Assembly: GCA_017394805.1 (NCBI GenBank)
Contig: JAFPXC010000026.1
Span: forward strand, 43,798-107,797
Origin: Clostridia bacterium
GTDB taxonomy: Bacteria > Bacillota > Clostridia > Christensenellales > CAG-1252
Reading direction: 5' to 3'
DNA: 64,000 bases
Part shown: one piece after another, positions 25,001 through 40,000 of the stretch
Numbering within the stretch: the first letter of the stretch is position 1
How the letters are laid out: the number at the start of each line of letters is the position of its first letter
Notes under the pieces: model-generated
What the model saw: the letters and a program-made list of their open reading frames with translations, nothing else
Told to the model about the DNA's origin: nothing
The model's database searches: none
Position numbers and translations under genes: made by a program

Positions 25001-28000
25001 CGCGCGCTTCTATTACGTCAAGGACGAAGGTGGCGTGAAGACCTATGTGCAATACGTGGTGAACGCCATCGGTGACGCCGCCTTTACCGACAAAGAGGGC
25101 AATACCGTCGGCAGATTGGAAGAGGTCGTCCTGCACGAGAACATTACGTCCATCGGTGCGCGCGCGTTCTTCAATAACACCGCGTTGTGCACCATCACCA
25201 TCCCCGCATCGGTGAATTACATAGGCGAGCGCGCTTTCTACGGGTGCGTGAAGCTGACCGAAATGTATTTCGCGGCGGACGTGGCCGTCATCGGGCAAAG
25301 CGTGGTGTACCAAAACGTGGAATTGAAGGTCTACGGTCCCAACGCGGGCAACGTGTACGACACCTTTGCACGGTACGAATTCGTCAAATATAACAACGTG
25401 ACCGACCCCGAGTGCTTCGCTATGCGACTGGACGAGGACAGCAATACCTACGCCATCGTGGGCGTGAAAAATCATTATTGCCAACTCGGGCACGTCAACG
25501 TGGTCATTCCGTCCTACTATCGCGGCAAAGCCGTGACCGTATTGGACGCCACGGCGTTCAACGGTCAATCCGAGATGTACAGCCTGGTGATCGGCGCGGG
25601 TATCAAGACCATCGCGTCGGGCGCCTTTGCGGGTTGCACGTCCCTGACCGAGATTTCCGTCGACCGCAATAACACCAACTTCGCGGTGATCGATCAAGCC
25701 TTGACCGATACGCAGGGCAAAGTGATGTATATCTGCATGACCTCTTCGGCCGCGTACACCATTCCTTCGTCCGTCACCACCATCAAGGCGGGCGCGTTCC
25801 GCGGCAGCGGCGTGGTCGAGTTGGCCTTGACCTCTACCGTGTCCACCATCGAGACGGGCGCCTTTACGGGCGCGACCAAGTTGACCACCATCATGGGCTT
25901 GGGTATGAACGCCAACTTCGCCTTTGCGGACGGCGCATTGTACGCCAAATCGGGCGACGCCGTAGTGGGCCTGTTGATGTATCTCTCCACCGCCAAGGCC
26001 GAGAGTTTCGACGTGCCCAAGACGGTCGCTTACGTGTCCGACTACGCCTTCCAAGGCGCGACGGCGCTGCGCCAAGTGACCTTCTACGCCAACGCGCGTA
26101 TGGGTGTGGACGTCTTTGACGGCACCGATCTCATCGTGTACGGCGTGGGCGATTGCTACGACGTGCAATACGCCTGTATGACCGAGGACGTGGCTTTCCG
26201 CCGCACCATCGACCCCGCCTACTACGTCTTGTCCGACGTGCAGGGCGAGGGCGTGAGCCTGGACGGTATCAACGTGCCTCGTGATGAATCTATAGAAGAA
26301 TCCGTCGTGTACGTGCCCGCCTATATCGGCGGTGCAAAAGTCGTGCGCGTGGGTTACGCCGCCTTTGACGGTATGGGTTACGACTACGTGGACGGCATCG
26401 TACTGCCCGACACCGTGAAGACCATCGGCGAGAACGCCTTCCGCGACAGCCGCTTCAAGGGCATCGTGTTGGGCGCGGGCGTGACCGCCATCGGCGCGGG
26501 CGCATTGGAAAGCGGCTATCTGCGCGACGTCTATATCTTGGGCGACGCCCGCTTGTACGACGGCGCGTTCTTGTCCTACGATCAGGACGAGACGCTTTGC
26601 GTCTACTACTATGGCGACAAGGCCGCCGCCGCCGAATACTTCGCGGGAGAAGACTACTTGTCCGTGGCGAAGATCAAGAACGTGTGCGCATTCGACTTGT
26701 CGGCGATGAACGACGAGCAAATCAACGCGCTGGCCTACGAATTCGAGGTGAACGAGCGCGGTAACGGCACCGAGGTAGCCGAAGTCATCGGCTTGCACCA
26801 AGGCGTGAGCGTGGTGGATCCCGCCATCCTCACCGTGCCCTCGGTCTACTACCGCTATGAAAAACGATTGGTTTACGCCGTAGAGGGCGACGAAACGTCC
26901 GACGTGATCGGCGTCGTGGCGGACGCCACGCCTTATCCCGTCGTGGCCATCGGCGAAATGGCGTTCGCCTACCTCGACCGTATCATCAAGGTGAAACTGC
27001 CCGACAGCGTGACCACCATCGGCACGGGCGCCTTTACGGGGTGCGGTTCGTTGTCCGATATAGAGGTGCCCGCGGGCAGCGACTACCGCTTCGACAAACT
27101 GTACGGCGTGGTGAGCCTCGGCTTGCCCGACGAGGCCGCGGTGCAAGGCGTGTATTACAAAGCGGATATCAACTTCGGCAAAGAAGAGAAGATCGCTACG
27201 GTAGACGGGCGCGACGTGCGTACCACCGTGTTGCTGTTGGACGAAGACTGGGTGCGCTCGCTGGCCACCTCGGATCGCCTGAACGACGTCAACGTGCTGT
27301 ATCTCACGATGGCGGACGGCTCGACGGCCGAATTGCACCTCTTCACGCGTACCGGCTCGGCCGTATATAACAACGACGAAGTGCTGTACACCTTCTCGGA
27401 CGGGTACGCCGTCATTCGTCACGGCGTGCTGGATATGACGAGAGTGGTGAACGTGTACGCGTGCGTTTCGATCGATTACGAGCAAGACGTGACGAGCCTA
27501 CGCGTGCGCAAAGCGGCGCTCGACGCGGCCGTAGACAACGCGAACGATCCCGCCAAGCACAGCCTGACCGTGACCTATCTCGCGGACGACCGCTTGACGA
27601 GCCTCGACTATGCTTGGAATAAGGACGGGGACGATATGACCTGGACCAACGCAAACGGCGTGGTGACCGTGGCCTATCGCGAAGGTATCCTGTTCGGTAC
27701 CAAAGAGCGCGAGGGCGTCTATCGCACCGAAGTCGTGCGTGACTCGCTCGTGGTCTATCTGTCCGTCAACACCGCCACCGAATACACGGTGCCCGACACC
27801 GTGCGCACCATCGAGGCGGGCGCGTTCTACAATATCGACAACCTGAAACGGTTGACCTTGGGCGCACACGTGGAGGCGGTCGGCGAAAACGCCTTTGTGG
27901 GCATGACCTCTTTGCAAGCCTTCCGCGTGGACGCCGCGAACACCCACTTCCGTACGGATAGTTCGGGCGTTCTGCACCAAATCAAAGACAACGGCAAACA

Positions 28001-31000
28001 GGCTCTCGTGTCCTATCCCGCCGCCATCGTGTCGCAACTGTACCTGATCGGTTCGGACGCGGACGTGGACGAGATCAAGTCGGGCGCCTTTGCCTACGCC
28101 AACAACCTGTACGACCTGTACGTGGAGAGTTTCGTCACCACCGTGGGTACCGAAAGCGACCTCTTCTTCGGCGTGACGCTGTTGCCCGACTCCAAGCGTT
28201 TGTCGGTGCAAATGCCCAAGCGCGTGCGTTTCAACGGCGAAGAATGGGTGTTGGATACCGCAGGCTACGACCTCTACAATTACTTCCGCGAGTTGGAAGA
28301 ACTCGGCGCGGTCGTACTCGACCTGCATACGCATAAAGACTGCTTCACCTACGACGAAGCCGGCAACGTGACGGGATTGACCGAGCACGAGTGCGTGAGC
28401 GATCACTTCGACGTGGTGGTGCCTTCGTACAGCAACGGCAAGCCCATCCAAGGTATCGGCGAATACGCCTTTAAGGGCGAGTTTATCCGTAGTTTCACCG
28501 TGCTGAGCAAGTCGCGCTACTTCACCATCGGCGCGGGCGCTTTCTCGGATTGCGACGCCCTGCGCGAGATCGTCGTGCCCGAAACCACGGGGTACGTGTT
28601 CGACCGCGGCGTGCTGTACTTCGAGCACACCTTGCACACCGTCCTCGCCTCGCAGGATTACTACGAGATCCGCCTGGCCTTGAACGAAGTGGACGCCGCG
28701 GATATGGCGGTGACCATCAGCGAGGAGAGCAGCGAATTGGCGGGTACGGATACCGTGCTGCACATACTGACCGTGACGGGTATAGATATGGTCTATCCCG
28801 CCGCCTTTGCGGGTAACGACTACGTGCACGTCATCTTCTTGAGCGACGCCGTGAAGCAAGTGGGCGAGGGTGCGTTCAGTTACTGCACCTCGCTGGAGCG
28901 TATCGACATTCCGCGTACGTCCACCTACTACACCTTCTCCAACGGCGTGCTGTTCGACTACTCCAAGCAGATCCTGCACACCGTGCTGTATCGCCGTACG
29001 ATGGATCTGTACGACAGCCTGTTCGTCGTGACCAACGACGCTTCGGACAGCGCCAACAACGTGCAGAAGATAGGCGCGCGTGCCTTCGAGGGTACCAACG
29101 TGGCGCGTATCAGCCTGCCCGCGACCCTGAAAGATATCGGCGACCACGCGTTCGCGGATATGTACTACCTGACCTATATCTATTTCGAGTCCTCGGTGGA
29201 CAACATCAACTTCGAAACGGGCGTGGATATCTTCGGCTACTACGACAAGGGCGAATTGCATAACCAAATCGTGGCCTACGGCCCCGCCGGTACCAACCCC
29301 GAGTCCACCTCGTCCTACGTGGAGAAGTACAGCAATATCTGCCGCTACTTCTTCGAGGCGTACTTCGGCGATATGACGGACGTGGACGTGCTGAAAGATA
29401 TGCAATGGTATACCTCGGCCGCCTCTTCCTTGCCCGCCGTATATAAACCTTGGACCGACTTCACCAAGTTCGATTATGAGTACGACGAGGAGAACAAGAC
29501 GGCGCACGTGGTACGCTTGAACACCACGCCGCATCCCGATTATGTGGAGGGCACCGAAGAGATCGTCGTGCCTATGTTCACCTATCTCAACGATACGGAA
29601 GGTGCGCGTGCGGGTTACCGCATCACGTCCATCGGCTCCACCGCTTTCGTCGGTCACGGCGAAATCAAATCCCTTACCTTGCTCTACAACGTCAAGTCGG
29701 TAGAGGAGGGCTTCATGAAGGGCGCGGTCAACGTGACCGAGTTGATTATCCAAGACAACGATAATTACTTCGTGGAGATAGAGGGCGACGAGCGCAACGC
29801 CAAGGTGACCATGTTCAGCTCGGGCTATCACACCTTGATGGCGTTCTTGCCCTTCGGGACGGGCAACTACACCGTGCGTAACGGCGTGGAGCGTATCGCG
29901 GCGGCGGCATTTGCCTACAGCCACCTCAACAACGTGTTCGTGTACGGCTCGGTGACCGAGATCGGCGCGGGTGCGTTCGCGTGCTGTAATAGTATGAATA
30001 CCATCACCATTCAGGACGCCAACAGCCGCTACACCTTTGCGGATTATACCTTGTACTACACTTTGGACGACAGCGGCAACACCATGCTGCACACCTATCT
30101 CGCCCGTGGTAACGGCATCAACCGCACGTACACCGTGCCTCAACGCGTGACGCAGATCAACGACTACGCGTTCGAGGGCAACTTCAACCTGAACACCATC
30201 CGCCTGCCCGAGTATCCGGTGGGCGACGAAGTGCGTTCGGTGCGCTACGTGGGCGAGCATGCCTTTGCGGGTATGACCGCCGTCAATCAAATCATCTTCG
30301 AGGGCTACACGGTGGTTTCGCAAGCGGTCGACGAGGACGCGGACGGCGCCATCGAATTGGCCGCCGAAGATTCGGACATCCGCTTCGTGCTGGTGGGCGC
30401 GCGCCGCAGTTTCGCCTTTAACGAGGACTTCGCCCAAGCCTGGAAAGACTTGGATACGCTGTATCTGCGGGTGCTCTTGCCCTCGGGTGAGGAATATACC
30501 CTCTACTACGACGGCTCCGAAACGCCCGACGGCGACTACTTCACCTATTCCTTGACGGGCGAACGCCTCGAGATGGTGGACGAGAACGGCGTGGTGACGC
30601 AAAAGACGGTGAAACACGTCTACAATAAGTACGCGCCCGGCACGCAATACGTCTTCTTGACCATCCACTACGACGACAAGGACTACGCCTTCGACTACAC
30701 CGTGGAAGTGGAGCCTTTCGTCGACACGTTCGGCGGACTGAATAAACCCGTGACCGTGTATGCGCCCGTGGATAGCGACCTGTGGCACCAAGCCACTATG
30801 AACGCCAACGTGAATTACGTTGGCTTCACGCCCAAGACCGCCCTCAACTGGACGGTGGTGAAACGCGATAACCGCGACGCGGTGGTGGTGGAAGGCTACG
30901 GCGAGAACGTGGTGGCCGTCTACGCCAAAGAAGACTACCGCGAGGGCGCGTATACCGTGCGCGGCGATTTGTCTACCTTGATCGTACCTATGTACATCAA

Positions 31001-34000
31001 CAATATGCCCGTGTACGCGGTGGCGGACGAAGCGTTCCACTCCACCGACGAGGCCTACAAAGCGGCGGCGGCCTACGACGTGGCCGAATTGCCCTTCGAC
31101 TACGACAACAGAGAGGCCTTCGTGGACTTCGTGGCCAACAACGATTACGGCGAGGCGGTGCGCAAGGCTATGCTGCACGCCAGACTGGAAAAGGTGATCA
31201 CCTTGTCCAACCTGCAATCGGTGGGCGCGGGCGCATTCGAGAACCTGTCCAACCTGACGTCCGTCACCATCTGCAATACGCTGGTGGATATGGGCGCGGG
31301 CGCTTTTGCTTACGACGACAAGGTGCAAGAGGTCAACGTCGTGAATAACGGCTACTTCTTTATGGAAGGCCCAGCGCTCTTCGCGGACGGCGGCCGTACC
31401 TTGCACACCCTCTTCGACGGGTTGATCACCGAATACTACTACGAGACCACGCGCGAGGCGACCAAGGTGGGCGCTCGTGCCTTCGACGGCATAGAGAAGC
31501 TCGAATACGTCACCTTGCCCGTGTACACGCAATCGGTGGGTGAGTTGGCCTTTGCCAATATGCCCAACCTCGAAGAGATCTACTTCATCAACAATATCAC
31601 CTTGCCCGCCAACGCCTTCCAAGGCACGATGGTCGGCTTTACGGTGTACGCGCCCAAGGGCGACGCGTTGGCCATCTACTGTAATACCTACGGCTACAAC
31701 TACGTGGCCTGGACCTCGGAGGCCAACTTCTCCTACACCGTCCGCAACAACGCCGTGACCATCACCAAACTGAAGGGTACGGCCGAGGGCGGCAGTTCGC
31801 TGACCGATATCGTGATACCTATGTATATAGGCGGCGTAAAGGTGACGACCATCGCGGCGGAGGCCTTCGTCATGACCTCCAGCCAGGCCATCAAATCCAT
31901 CATCATCCCGACCTCGGTGACCACCATCGGCCGCGCGGCTTTCTCGGGCTGCACGTCCCTCGCTTCCATCATCATTCCGTATAGCGTGACCTCTATCGGC
32001 GACAGCGCCTTTGCGGGCTGCTCCAACCTCTTGGAAGTGGTGTTCGTCAACGACGTGGAATCGGTGGGCTCCAACGTGTTCGCCTCGGTGAGCGCCAATC
32101 TCATCGTGTATTATTCGTCCGTGCATACTACGGGTACCGCGCGTACGAGTAATATTGTCGCGTACGCTACGCGCGAGGGCTTGACCGTCAACAAGGGCAC
32201 GCCCAGCACCTGCTTCAACTACACCACCTATACGACGGCGGGCGGGGAGAGCGTCGTGCGTATCGACAGCATCAAGAAACACGTGTGCGGCTACAACCAC
32301 GCCGCTATCGTCATACCCGACTATGTGGGCGGCAAGCGCGTGACGCGCCTGTCGGACGGCGCTTTGAGCAGTAACCCCGATATGCGTTCGGTCACCCTCG
32401 GCGCGTTCATCCAAGACGTGGGCGTGACCACCTTCTCGGGTTGCAAGCAGTTGGAGACCTTGAAGATCAGCGAGAAGAACGAGTATCTGTCCTATGCGGC
32501 GGGCGGTATCTACACCGCCGACGGGACCAAACTGCTCCTCGTGGTGTCGGCCTTGGTGGGCGACGGCGCCTTTACGACGACGGACGTCACCACCACCATT
32601 TCGGCGGGCGCCTTTAAGGATACCGACGTGAAATCGGTGACCTTGGGCGCGGCGGTAGAGAATATTCAAAGCGGCGCCTTCGCTTCGTGCGCCAAATTGA
32701 CGTCTATCGCGGTGGCGGAAGGTAACCGCTATTACGCCTCGCAGGACGGCGTGCTGTACAACAATATCTTCAGTATATTGGTGGCCTATCCGTCCGGCAG
32801 AGAAGAGGAAAGCTTCACCGTGCCCAATAGCGTCATTTCCATCTCGGCGGGCGCCTTTACCGGCTCGACCAAACTGCGCTCGGTGACCATCGGCACGGGT
32901 ATCCGCGTCATCGGCAACGAGGCCTTCGTGGATTGCTCGTCCCTCTACGACGTGCAAGTATTGGGCGACTTGACCAGCATGGGCGCGGACGTCTTCGACG
33001 GCTGCAACGAGCAGTTGGTCGTGAGTTCGGTCTACAGCGGCTCGACCTTGGCGCTCTACTGCGTCAACCATATCATCGAATTCCGCGTGGCTACGCCGCT
33101 CAACTACTTCGTGACCTCGACGACCAATATGGCCGAGGGCACCATCGCCATCGTGGGTTGGAACGACGTCGCAAGTTTGGAGAACGTGCACGACTTGCTG
33201 ATACCTATGTATATCAACAACAAGCGCGTGACGGTCATCGGCGACCGCGCCTTCCAGAACAACCAGAACGTCAAGAGCGTCATCTTCCCCAACACCGTGC
33301 AGTCGGTGGGCGTGGCGGCCTTTGCGGGTTGTTCCAACCTGTCCAGCATGGTGGTAGGTAAGGGCTTGCGTTCGGTGCTCAACAACGCGTTCTACAACTG
33401 CGCCGACCTCGATACCGTGTACTTCATGGGTGAGGACGTCAACTTCTACGTGGACGTGTTCGAGGGCGTCAATCTGGCCGAATGCGAGGCCTACGTGGAC
33501 GCCTTGTCGCGCGGTACGGCCATCGCCGACCTGCCCATGACCGCCAAGTTGACGGCGCTCGGCTTCAACGTGAGCGACCTCGAATACAGCAGTTGCTTCC
33601 GTACCTCGGCCAAGAACGGTCACGAACTCATCATCAACGGCTTGAAAGATCACGTGTGTCCCGTGAGCCACAGCCTCATCGTCATTCCGTCCGTCATCAT
33701 GGTGAACGGCGAGGCCAATACCGTGACCGAAATAGCGCCCGGCGCCTTTGCGGACGAGCGCAGCGCCGACCTCGTGAAGATCTCTATCCCGTCTACGGTC
33801 ACCTTCATCGGCGAGGGTGCCTTCGCGGGTTGCTCCAACTTGTTGGAAATCGACCTCACGGGCAACCGCAATTACGTCTTTGAATCGGGCGCTTTGTATT
33901 ACAACAACAAGTCCGAATTGCACACCTATCTGCCTTCGTCGAGCGCGTTGACCTTTACGGTGCCCAGCCAGGTGTCCACCATCTACGACTACGCCTTCGC

Positions 34001-37000
34001 CAACGCCGTCAACCTGACGGCCATCACGTTCGTCAAGGACGTCAACGTGGGCAAGGGCGTCTTCGACGGCTTGTCCAACAACGTGCGTATCTTCGGACCC
34101 ATGTGGTACGACAAGGATAACAAGAAGTACAGCCATCTGTACGCCTCGTTCGCCATCGAGTATCTGTGTATGCGCAATTCGACGCCCGACGACGACGGCT
34201 ACTATAAGCAGGCCAATATGGGCTTCTATGCGGACGGCGCCAATTATCTGGACGCCCCGCTGCCGGGCGGCAACGTCATCGTGCCCGTGTTTACGGCGGA
34301 TAACTTCGACGACTTCACGCTCATTGCGGATAACTTCAAATACGAATACCTCGAGGACGATACCGTGCGTATCACCGAGTACACGGAGAACGACGAGAGC
34401 ATTATCGTGCCTCAATACATCAACGAGCGCTTGGTGACCGTCATCGGCGCGGACGTCTTCCGCGGCAAAGCGGCCGCAACCGTCATATTGCCCGACGGTC
34501 TGACCACCATCGAGGCGTACGCCTTTGCGGATTGCGCCAACCTCGAGCGTATCGTCTTCCCCGCGTCTATGCGCGTCATAGGCGACTTCGCCTTCCTCAA
34601 CTGTACCTCTCTCTACGAGGCCTACTTCGTGGGCGAGGTCGGTCAGCTGGGCGAGAACGTCTTTGCCAACACCTACGCGATGTCTTATACCACGAGCCTG
34701 GGCACCGAAAGCTACAAGATAGCCATCTTCGGCCCCGCGGGCGGGTATTTGTCGAGCTACTTCGACTCCACCAACTCCTTCAACGAAGGCACCAACTTCA
34801 ACTGCTTCGAGTGGGAGCTTTCGGCGGGCGGCAACGAGGTCGTCATCACGGGTATCAAGGCGCATAACTGCTACGGCTCGCACGACGTCATCCTCATCCC
34901 CGACACCATCAACGGCAAGCCCGTGACGGCGTTGGCGGACGATTTGTTCCGCGGCAACAGCTCTGTGAGCCGCGTCAAGTTGCCCAAGAACCTGAAGGTC
35001 ATCAACGACAACCTGTTCGGCGATTGCAGCAACCTGACCATGGTCAATATTCCCAACGGCGTGACCGAGATCGGCGCAAAGGCGTTCTACAACTGCGTGA
35101 GTCTGCGTACCTTCGTGTTGCCCGACAGCCTGACCGCCATCGGCGCGTACGCCTTCGCCAACTGCCACGCCTTGGGCGCGGATATCACCACGGTCGAGGG
35201 CGAAGAAGTGGGCGGCGTGGTGCTGCCCGAGAGCATAACGCGCCTGAGCGAGGGTATGTTCGAGAACTGCTACAACCTCGTGATGCTGCGTATGAGCAAC
35301 AAGATACGCGTCTTCCCCGCGCGCTTCCTCAAGAATACGCGTGCGCTCAAGACCATCCGCGTGTTCGATCTGCTCACCGAGAACACCTTGCCCAAGGATA
35401 TCTACGAATTGGGCGCCGAGGCCTTCCGCGGCTCCTTGTATCCCTCCGTCGCCGTAGCCATTCACGCATACGGCTGGCAGACCTTGGGCGACAAGGCCTT
35501 TGCGGATACGGCTATCTCCGACTTCGTCTTCGGCTCCATCTCCAAGTTGGGCGTGGGCGTGTTCTCCAACTGTCCCAAACTGCAACTGTCGCAAAATACC
35601 ACCGACGTATCGCCCAACTACTGGGTGGAGAACGGTATTTTGTACGAGTCGTTCACGATGCCCAACGTGGCGTCGACCGACGCCGTGTCCGCCAATGCGT
35701 CCGAAGCCAATCTGACCGTCAACGAGAACGGCACGGGCGACGCGACGCCCGGGCTACTTGCCGCTTCGGACAACGTGGGTAACTTCACCTTCGACGCGCA
35801 TCCGAAACCCGCCAACGTCAACGACGGCGCGGACGTGACCGGACTCTCCGCCGAGGAGATCGCCCGCGACTTCGACAAGAGCCATATCGACAATACCACC
35901 GAGCGCTACTACTACAAAGAGGCCAACCGTGAGATTGTCGAGAGTTCTATCGAAGTATACTTCGAGGGCGATTCCAAGTCGGTGAAACCCTCGCACGTGG
36001 ATATTAACCCCATCTACGACGCGAATAGCCGCATCACCCAATACAACGTGATCGTCTATGTGGACGCCGATACCTTGTCCGCTAAGTTGGCGGGCGGCTC
36101 CTTCTCGGCCACCGTCACCTTCGACTACACCTATCTCGCACACGTCACTTACACGCGCAAAGAGTACGGCTTCTGGGGCAACGAGTTGTCTATGCATAAC
36201 GGCTGGGCCTCCGAGTCCGAGCGCAAGACCGGTAGCGCGGAAGCCGGCCTCGGCTCCAACGTCGAGGTGGGTACCTTGGTGGGCGCCGCCTATACGCAGG
36301 AATTCGACGTGAGCGGCGTGCCCGTCGCCGACAGCTTCCAAGAGTTGGAAATGGGCGCGAGCGAGACCAGCTTCGACAACTGCTTCGAGTACGTCAACGC
36401 TTCGGGTAGAGTGAGATTGAAGGCGGAAGGTTTCTCCAAGTTGGATACGACCGAGAGCGACCTCTCCTTGCGTCTGCAATTCCGTAACGCGGCGGGCGAT
36501 TTGCAATTCTATTACGCCAAATTCAACTGCGCCGTCCGTTTGACCAGCGTCAAAGTGCTGAGCGCGCTGCACACCGTGCCCGCATCCACCACGCTGGAGG
36601 ATACCATCGACAAGAAAGAGTTTGACGACGGTTTCAACTTCTATTACGACGAGACGAGCGGTAAGTATTATTACAACGGCGCACAGGCTACCTTCAGCAA
36701 CGGTATCTTGGTGAACAGCGAATTGTACGGCGATATTTCCGTGCGTAAAGCCCTCGGCAAGGATAAAGTGCGCTCGGTGCATACCATCCGCGCCTTTGCG
36801 TTCGAGGGGTGCTTCAATATCCGCCGCCTGCTCATCCCGGCGACCGTGCAGGATATCGAGGAGGGCGCGTTCATCAACGTGACCAACCTCATCGAAATGG
36901 GCACCGAAAACGAGAAGTTCAAAGTGCTCAAGATAGACATGAACCACAACCAATACGCCTACGTGGGCGGCGCTTTGCTGCAGACCAATTACGACGACGC

Positions 37001-40000
37001 GGGCAACGTGATCTACGACGCGGAGGGCAATACCACCTATACGCTCATCAGTTTCCTGTCTACGTCTGCGGTGGAGACCTACGCCATTCCCACCTTTGCG
37101 CGCGACGGTTACGCGGTGACCGCCGTGGGCGCGTATGCGTTCGCTTACAACAAGCGCCTGACGTCCATCGACTTGGGCAACGTGACCTACGTGGGCGAAT
37201 ACGCCTTTGCGGATTGCGCCCTGACCACGGTGACGATGCCCGCCTCTATCGAGTACGTGGGTGCGCACGCCTTCGACGGCTGTCCCTTGGTGAGCGTGTA
37301 CTTCCCCGAGGGTGTGGTGAATAACACGGGCGTGGAAGTCACCGAGGATACCATGGCCGAGCGTATGCACGAGTTTATGGGCGACGCCATCTTCGGCGAC
37401 AACGTCAACGTGTATCTCTACAGCCCGTTGGCGGTTTCGCCGACCAATATCCTGTCGTCTTACGCGGCTATGTACAAGCCTTTGGACGAGGTGAAGGCGT
37501 TGACCTACAAGCGCATCTCCGCCATCGCCGACTTCACCTACGAGGTGGTGGACGATACCATCCGTATCAACCGCTACGTGGGTACGGGCGTGAAGGATAT
37601 CGAAGTGCCCGATATGATCGACGGATTGCCCGTAACGGCCATCTTGGCCGAGGCCTTTATCAACAAGACCGATTTGGAGCGCGTGTACGTGCCCGTATCG
37701 GTGATGGCCATCGGCAACCGTGCGTTCTACGGCTGTAAGAATTTGACCGCCGTGTACGTGGAGGGCGTCGTGACCGACCTCGGCAGCGATATCTTCGCAC
37801 AATGCGACTTCGACGACCCGGAGGACGTCAACAAAGTCAACGTGTTCGGCGTGGTGGCTACCGAGTTGGAGGATTACTGCAACAATAACGAAATCAGTTA
37901 TAACGTGGGCAGCTACGTGGGCTGCTTCCATATCATCGCCAAGGACGTGGCCGGCAACGTGACCTATTGGATCGACGGATTGAACAACCACAACTGCAAT
38001 ACGTCGCACAAGTATATTACCATTCCCACCGCCTTCAACGGCAAAGCCGTCGCGGGTATCGAGGAGAACGCGTTCCGCGGTAAGGATATCGTGACGGTGA
38101 CCGTCAACGCGGGCCAAAAGGACTTCACCATCAAGGAGGGCGCGTTCCAAGGCTGCGCCAACCTGACTTCGGTGTTCCTCTTGGGTGAACACGGCTACGA
38201 GACCATCGTGGAGGAGTGCGCGTTCGACGACTACGCGTCGGGCGTGACCGTCTACGTCAACCACGGCGGCGCGTTCTTCTACGACGATACGAGCGATTGC
38301 CTGCGCCGTGCGCATATCGAAGCCGTCAACGTGAAAGACGACTTCGTCATCGAGCCCGTGACGGGCGGCGTGTCTATCGTGCGCGTGGGCTCTAACGTCA
38401 TCACCGCCGATAACAATCGCATCCGCATTCCCAACCAAATCGACGGCAAGAACGTCGTGGCCATCGGCGACCAAGCCTTCGTCGGACAGACCGAATTGAA
38501 GACGGTCGTGTTGGGCGCCTACGTAACGAGCATCGGCTGGCACGCCTTCGAGGATTGCACCAAGTTGTCCTACGTGTACCTGCCCGACAGCTTGCGCACC
38601 ATCGGTCGCAACGCGTTCTCGGGTTGTACGTCCCTGACGAGCCTTATCGTGCCCGCCAAGGTCACCGACATCGGCGACGAGGCGTTCTCGGGCTGCACCG
38701 CTTTGAAACAACTGCGTATCTGCGGCTATCCCGAGGTGGGCGGCGGTCTGTTGGACGGCATAAGACAGCGCGGCTTCGTGCAGATCCACAAGGATAACGC
38801 CTATCTTACGCGCTACTTCCGCAACAATTACAGCATCAAGGCCACCTATATCGAGGACTTGTCCAACGCCGAGAAGTGCGTGGAGTGCCTGACCTACGAG
38901 GTGGTGCTGGACGACGAGGAATTGGACGACTGCGTGATCATCACGGGCGTGAAGTCGCATACGGGCTGCGCTATGGGCAACCACAAGAATCTCGTCATAC
39001 CCGCCGCTATCGGCGGTCTGCCCGTGCTGAAGATCCAAGAAAGAGCCTTCTCGGGCAACGAGATATTGGAGAGCATCACCATCGACAACACCACCGTCAA
39101 CAACGGCCGTAACACCACGGGTATCGTCATCGGCGAAGGTGCGTTCGAGGGCTGCGTCAATCTGGGTCGCGCGGTACTCGGCAAGGTGGAAGAAATCGCC
39201 ACCGCCGCCTTCCGCAACTGTACGGTGCTGTCGAGCATTACGATGAGCGCCGCGCGCAATACCGTCATCGGTACGCGCACCGAGGGCGTGGGTATCACCT
39301 ACGAGGTGGCCTCCGTCTTCGAGGGCTGCACCAACCTGTCGCAGATCGAGATCGACAACAAGACGTACCTGACGCAGAACAAGGACGTCCGCTACTATTC
39401 GGCCAACGGCGCGTTGTACAGCAACGACAATATCCTCTTGTACGTCTACCGTATCAGCGAGGGTACCTACGCGCCCGACAGCGCAAGGAAGATCGCGGAC
39501 GGCGCCTTCTCGGCGGGCGGCAACGTGAAGAACCTCGTGTTGCCCAAGACCATAGAGGAATTCGACTGCAACGTGCTATTGAACGCCGAGAGCGGGCAAC
39601 TGTACGTCCATTTGACCGATATCTACGTCACCGTGGACGTCACCGCAGCGGTGCCCGCGCATATCCGCCTCGTCAACGCCAAAGTGTTGAAGGATAACGG
39701 CGTGACCGTGCACTATCCCATCGACCCCGCCGACCCGACGCACGAGACCGTCGAAGCGGACGACGCCGACATCAAGAAGGTGTCCTACGTGCCGCAGGAA
39801 ATGTTCGACTTCAGCGTGCGCGTGGAGGATATGGAAGAGGGCGAGATCTACCGCAACAAAGACCTCTACTACAACTACCGCAAGGATTCGACGGCCTGGG
39901 CGGCCACCGTGGGTAATTTCTCCCTGGCCTCCGACAGCGTGTACGCCATCCGTTCGTACCAAGTCTTCCGCAAGGTGGGCGGCAACGAGTGGTATCGGTA

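Noticed and set aside
27498..35594. A very long open frame on the - strand (about 2,700 codons)
   Set aside because: It lies fully inside the giant gene. The sequence is low-complexity, His/Val/Gly/Arg-rich, with no domain, and comes from codon bias of the + strand frame. No promoter or ribosome binding site was seen.
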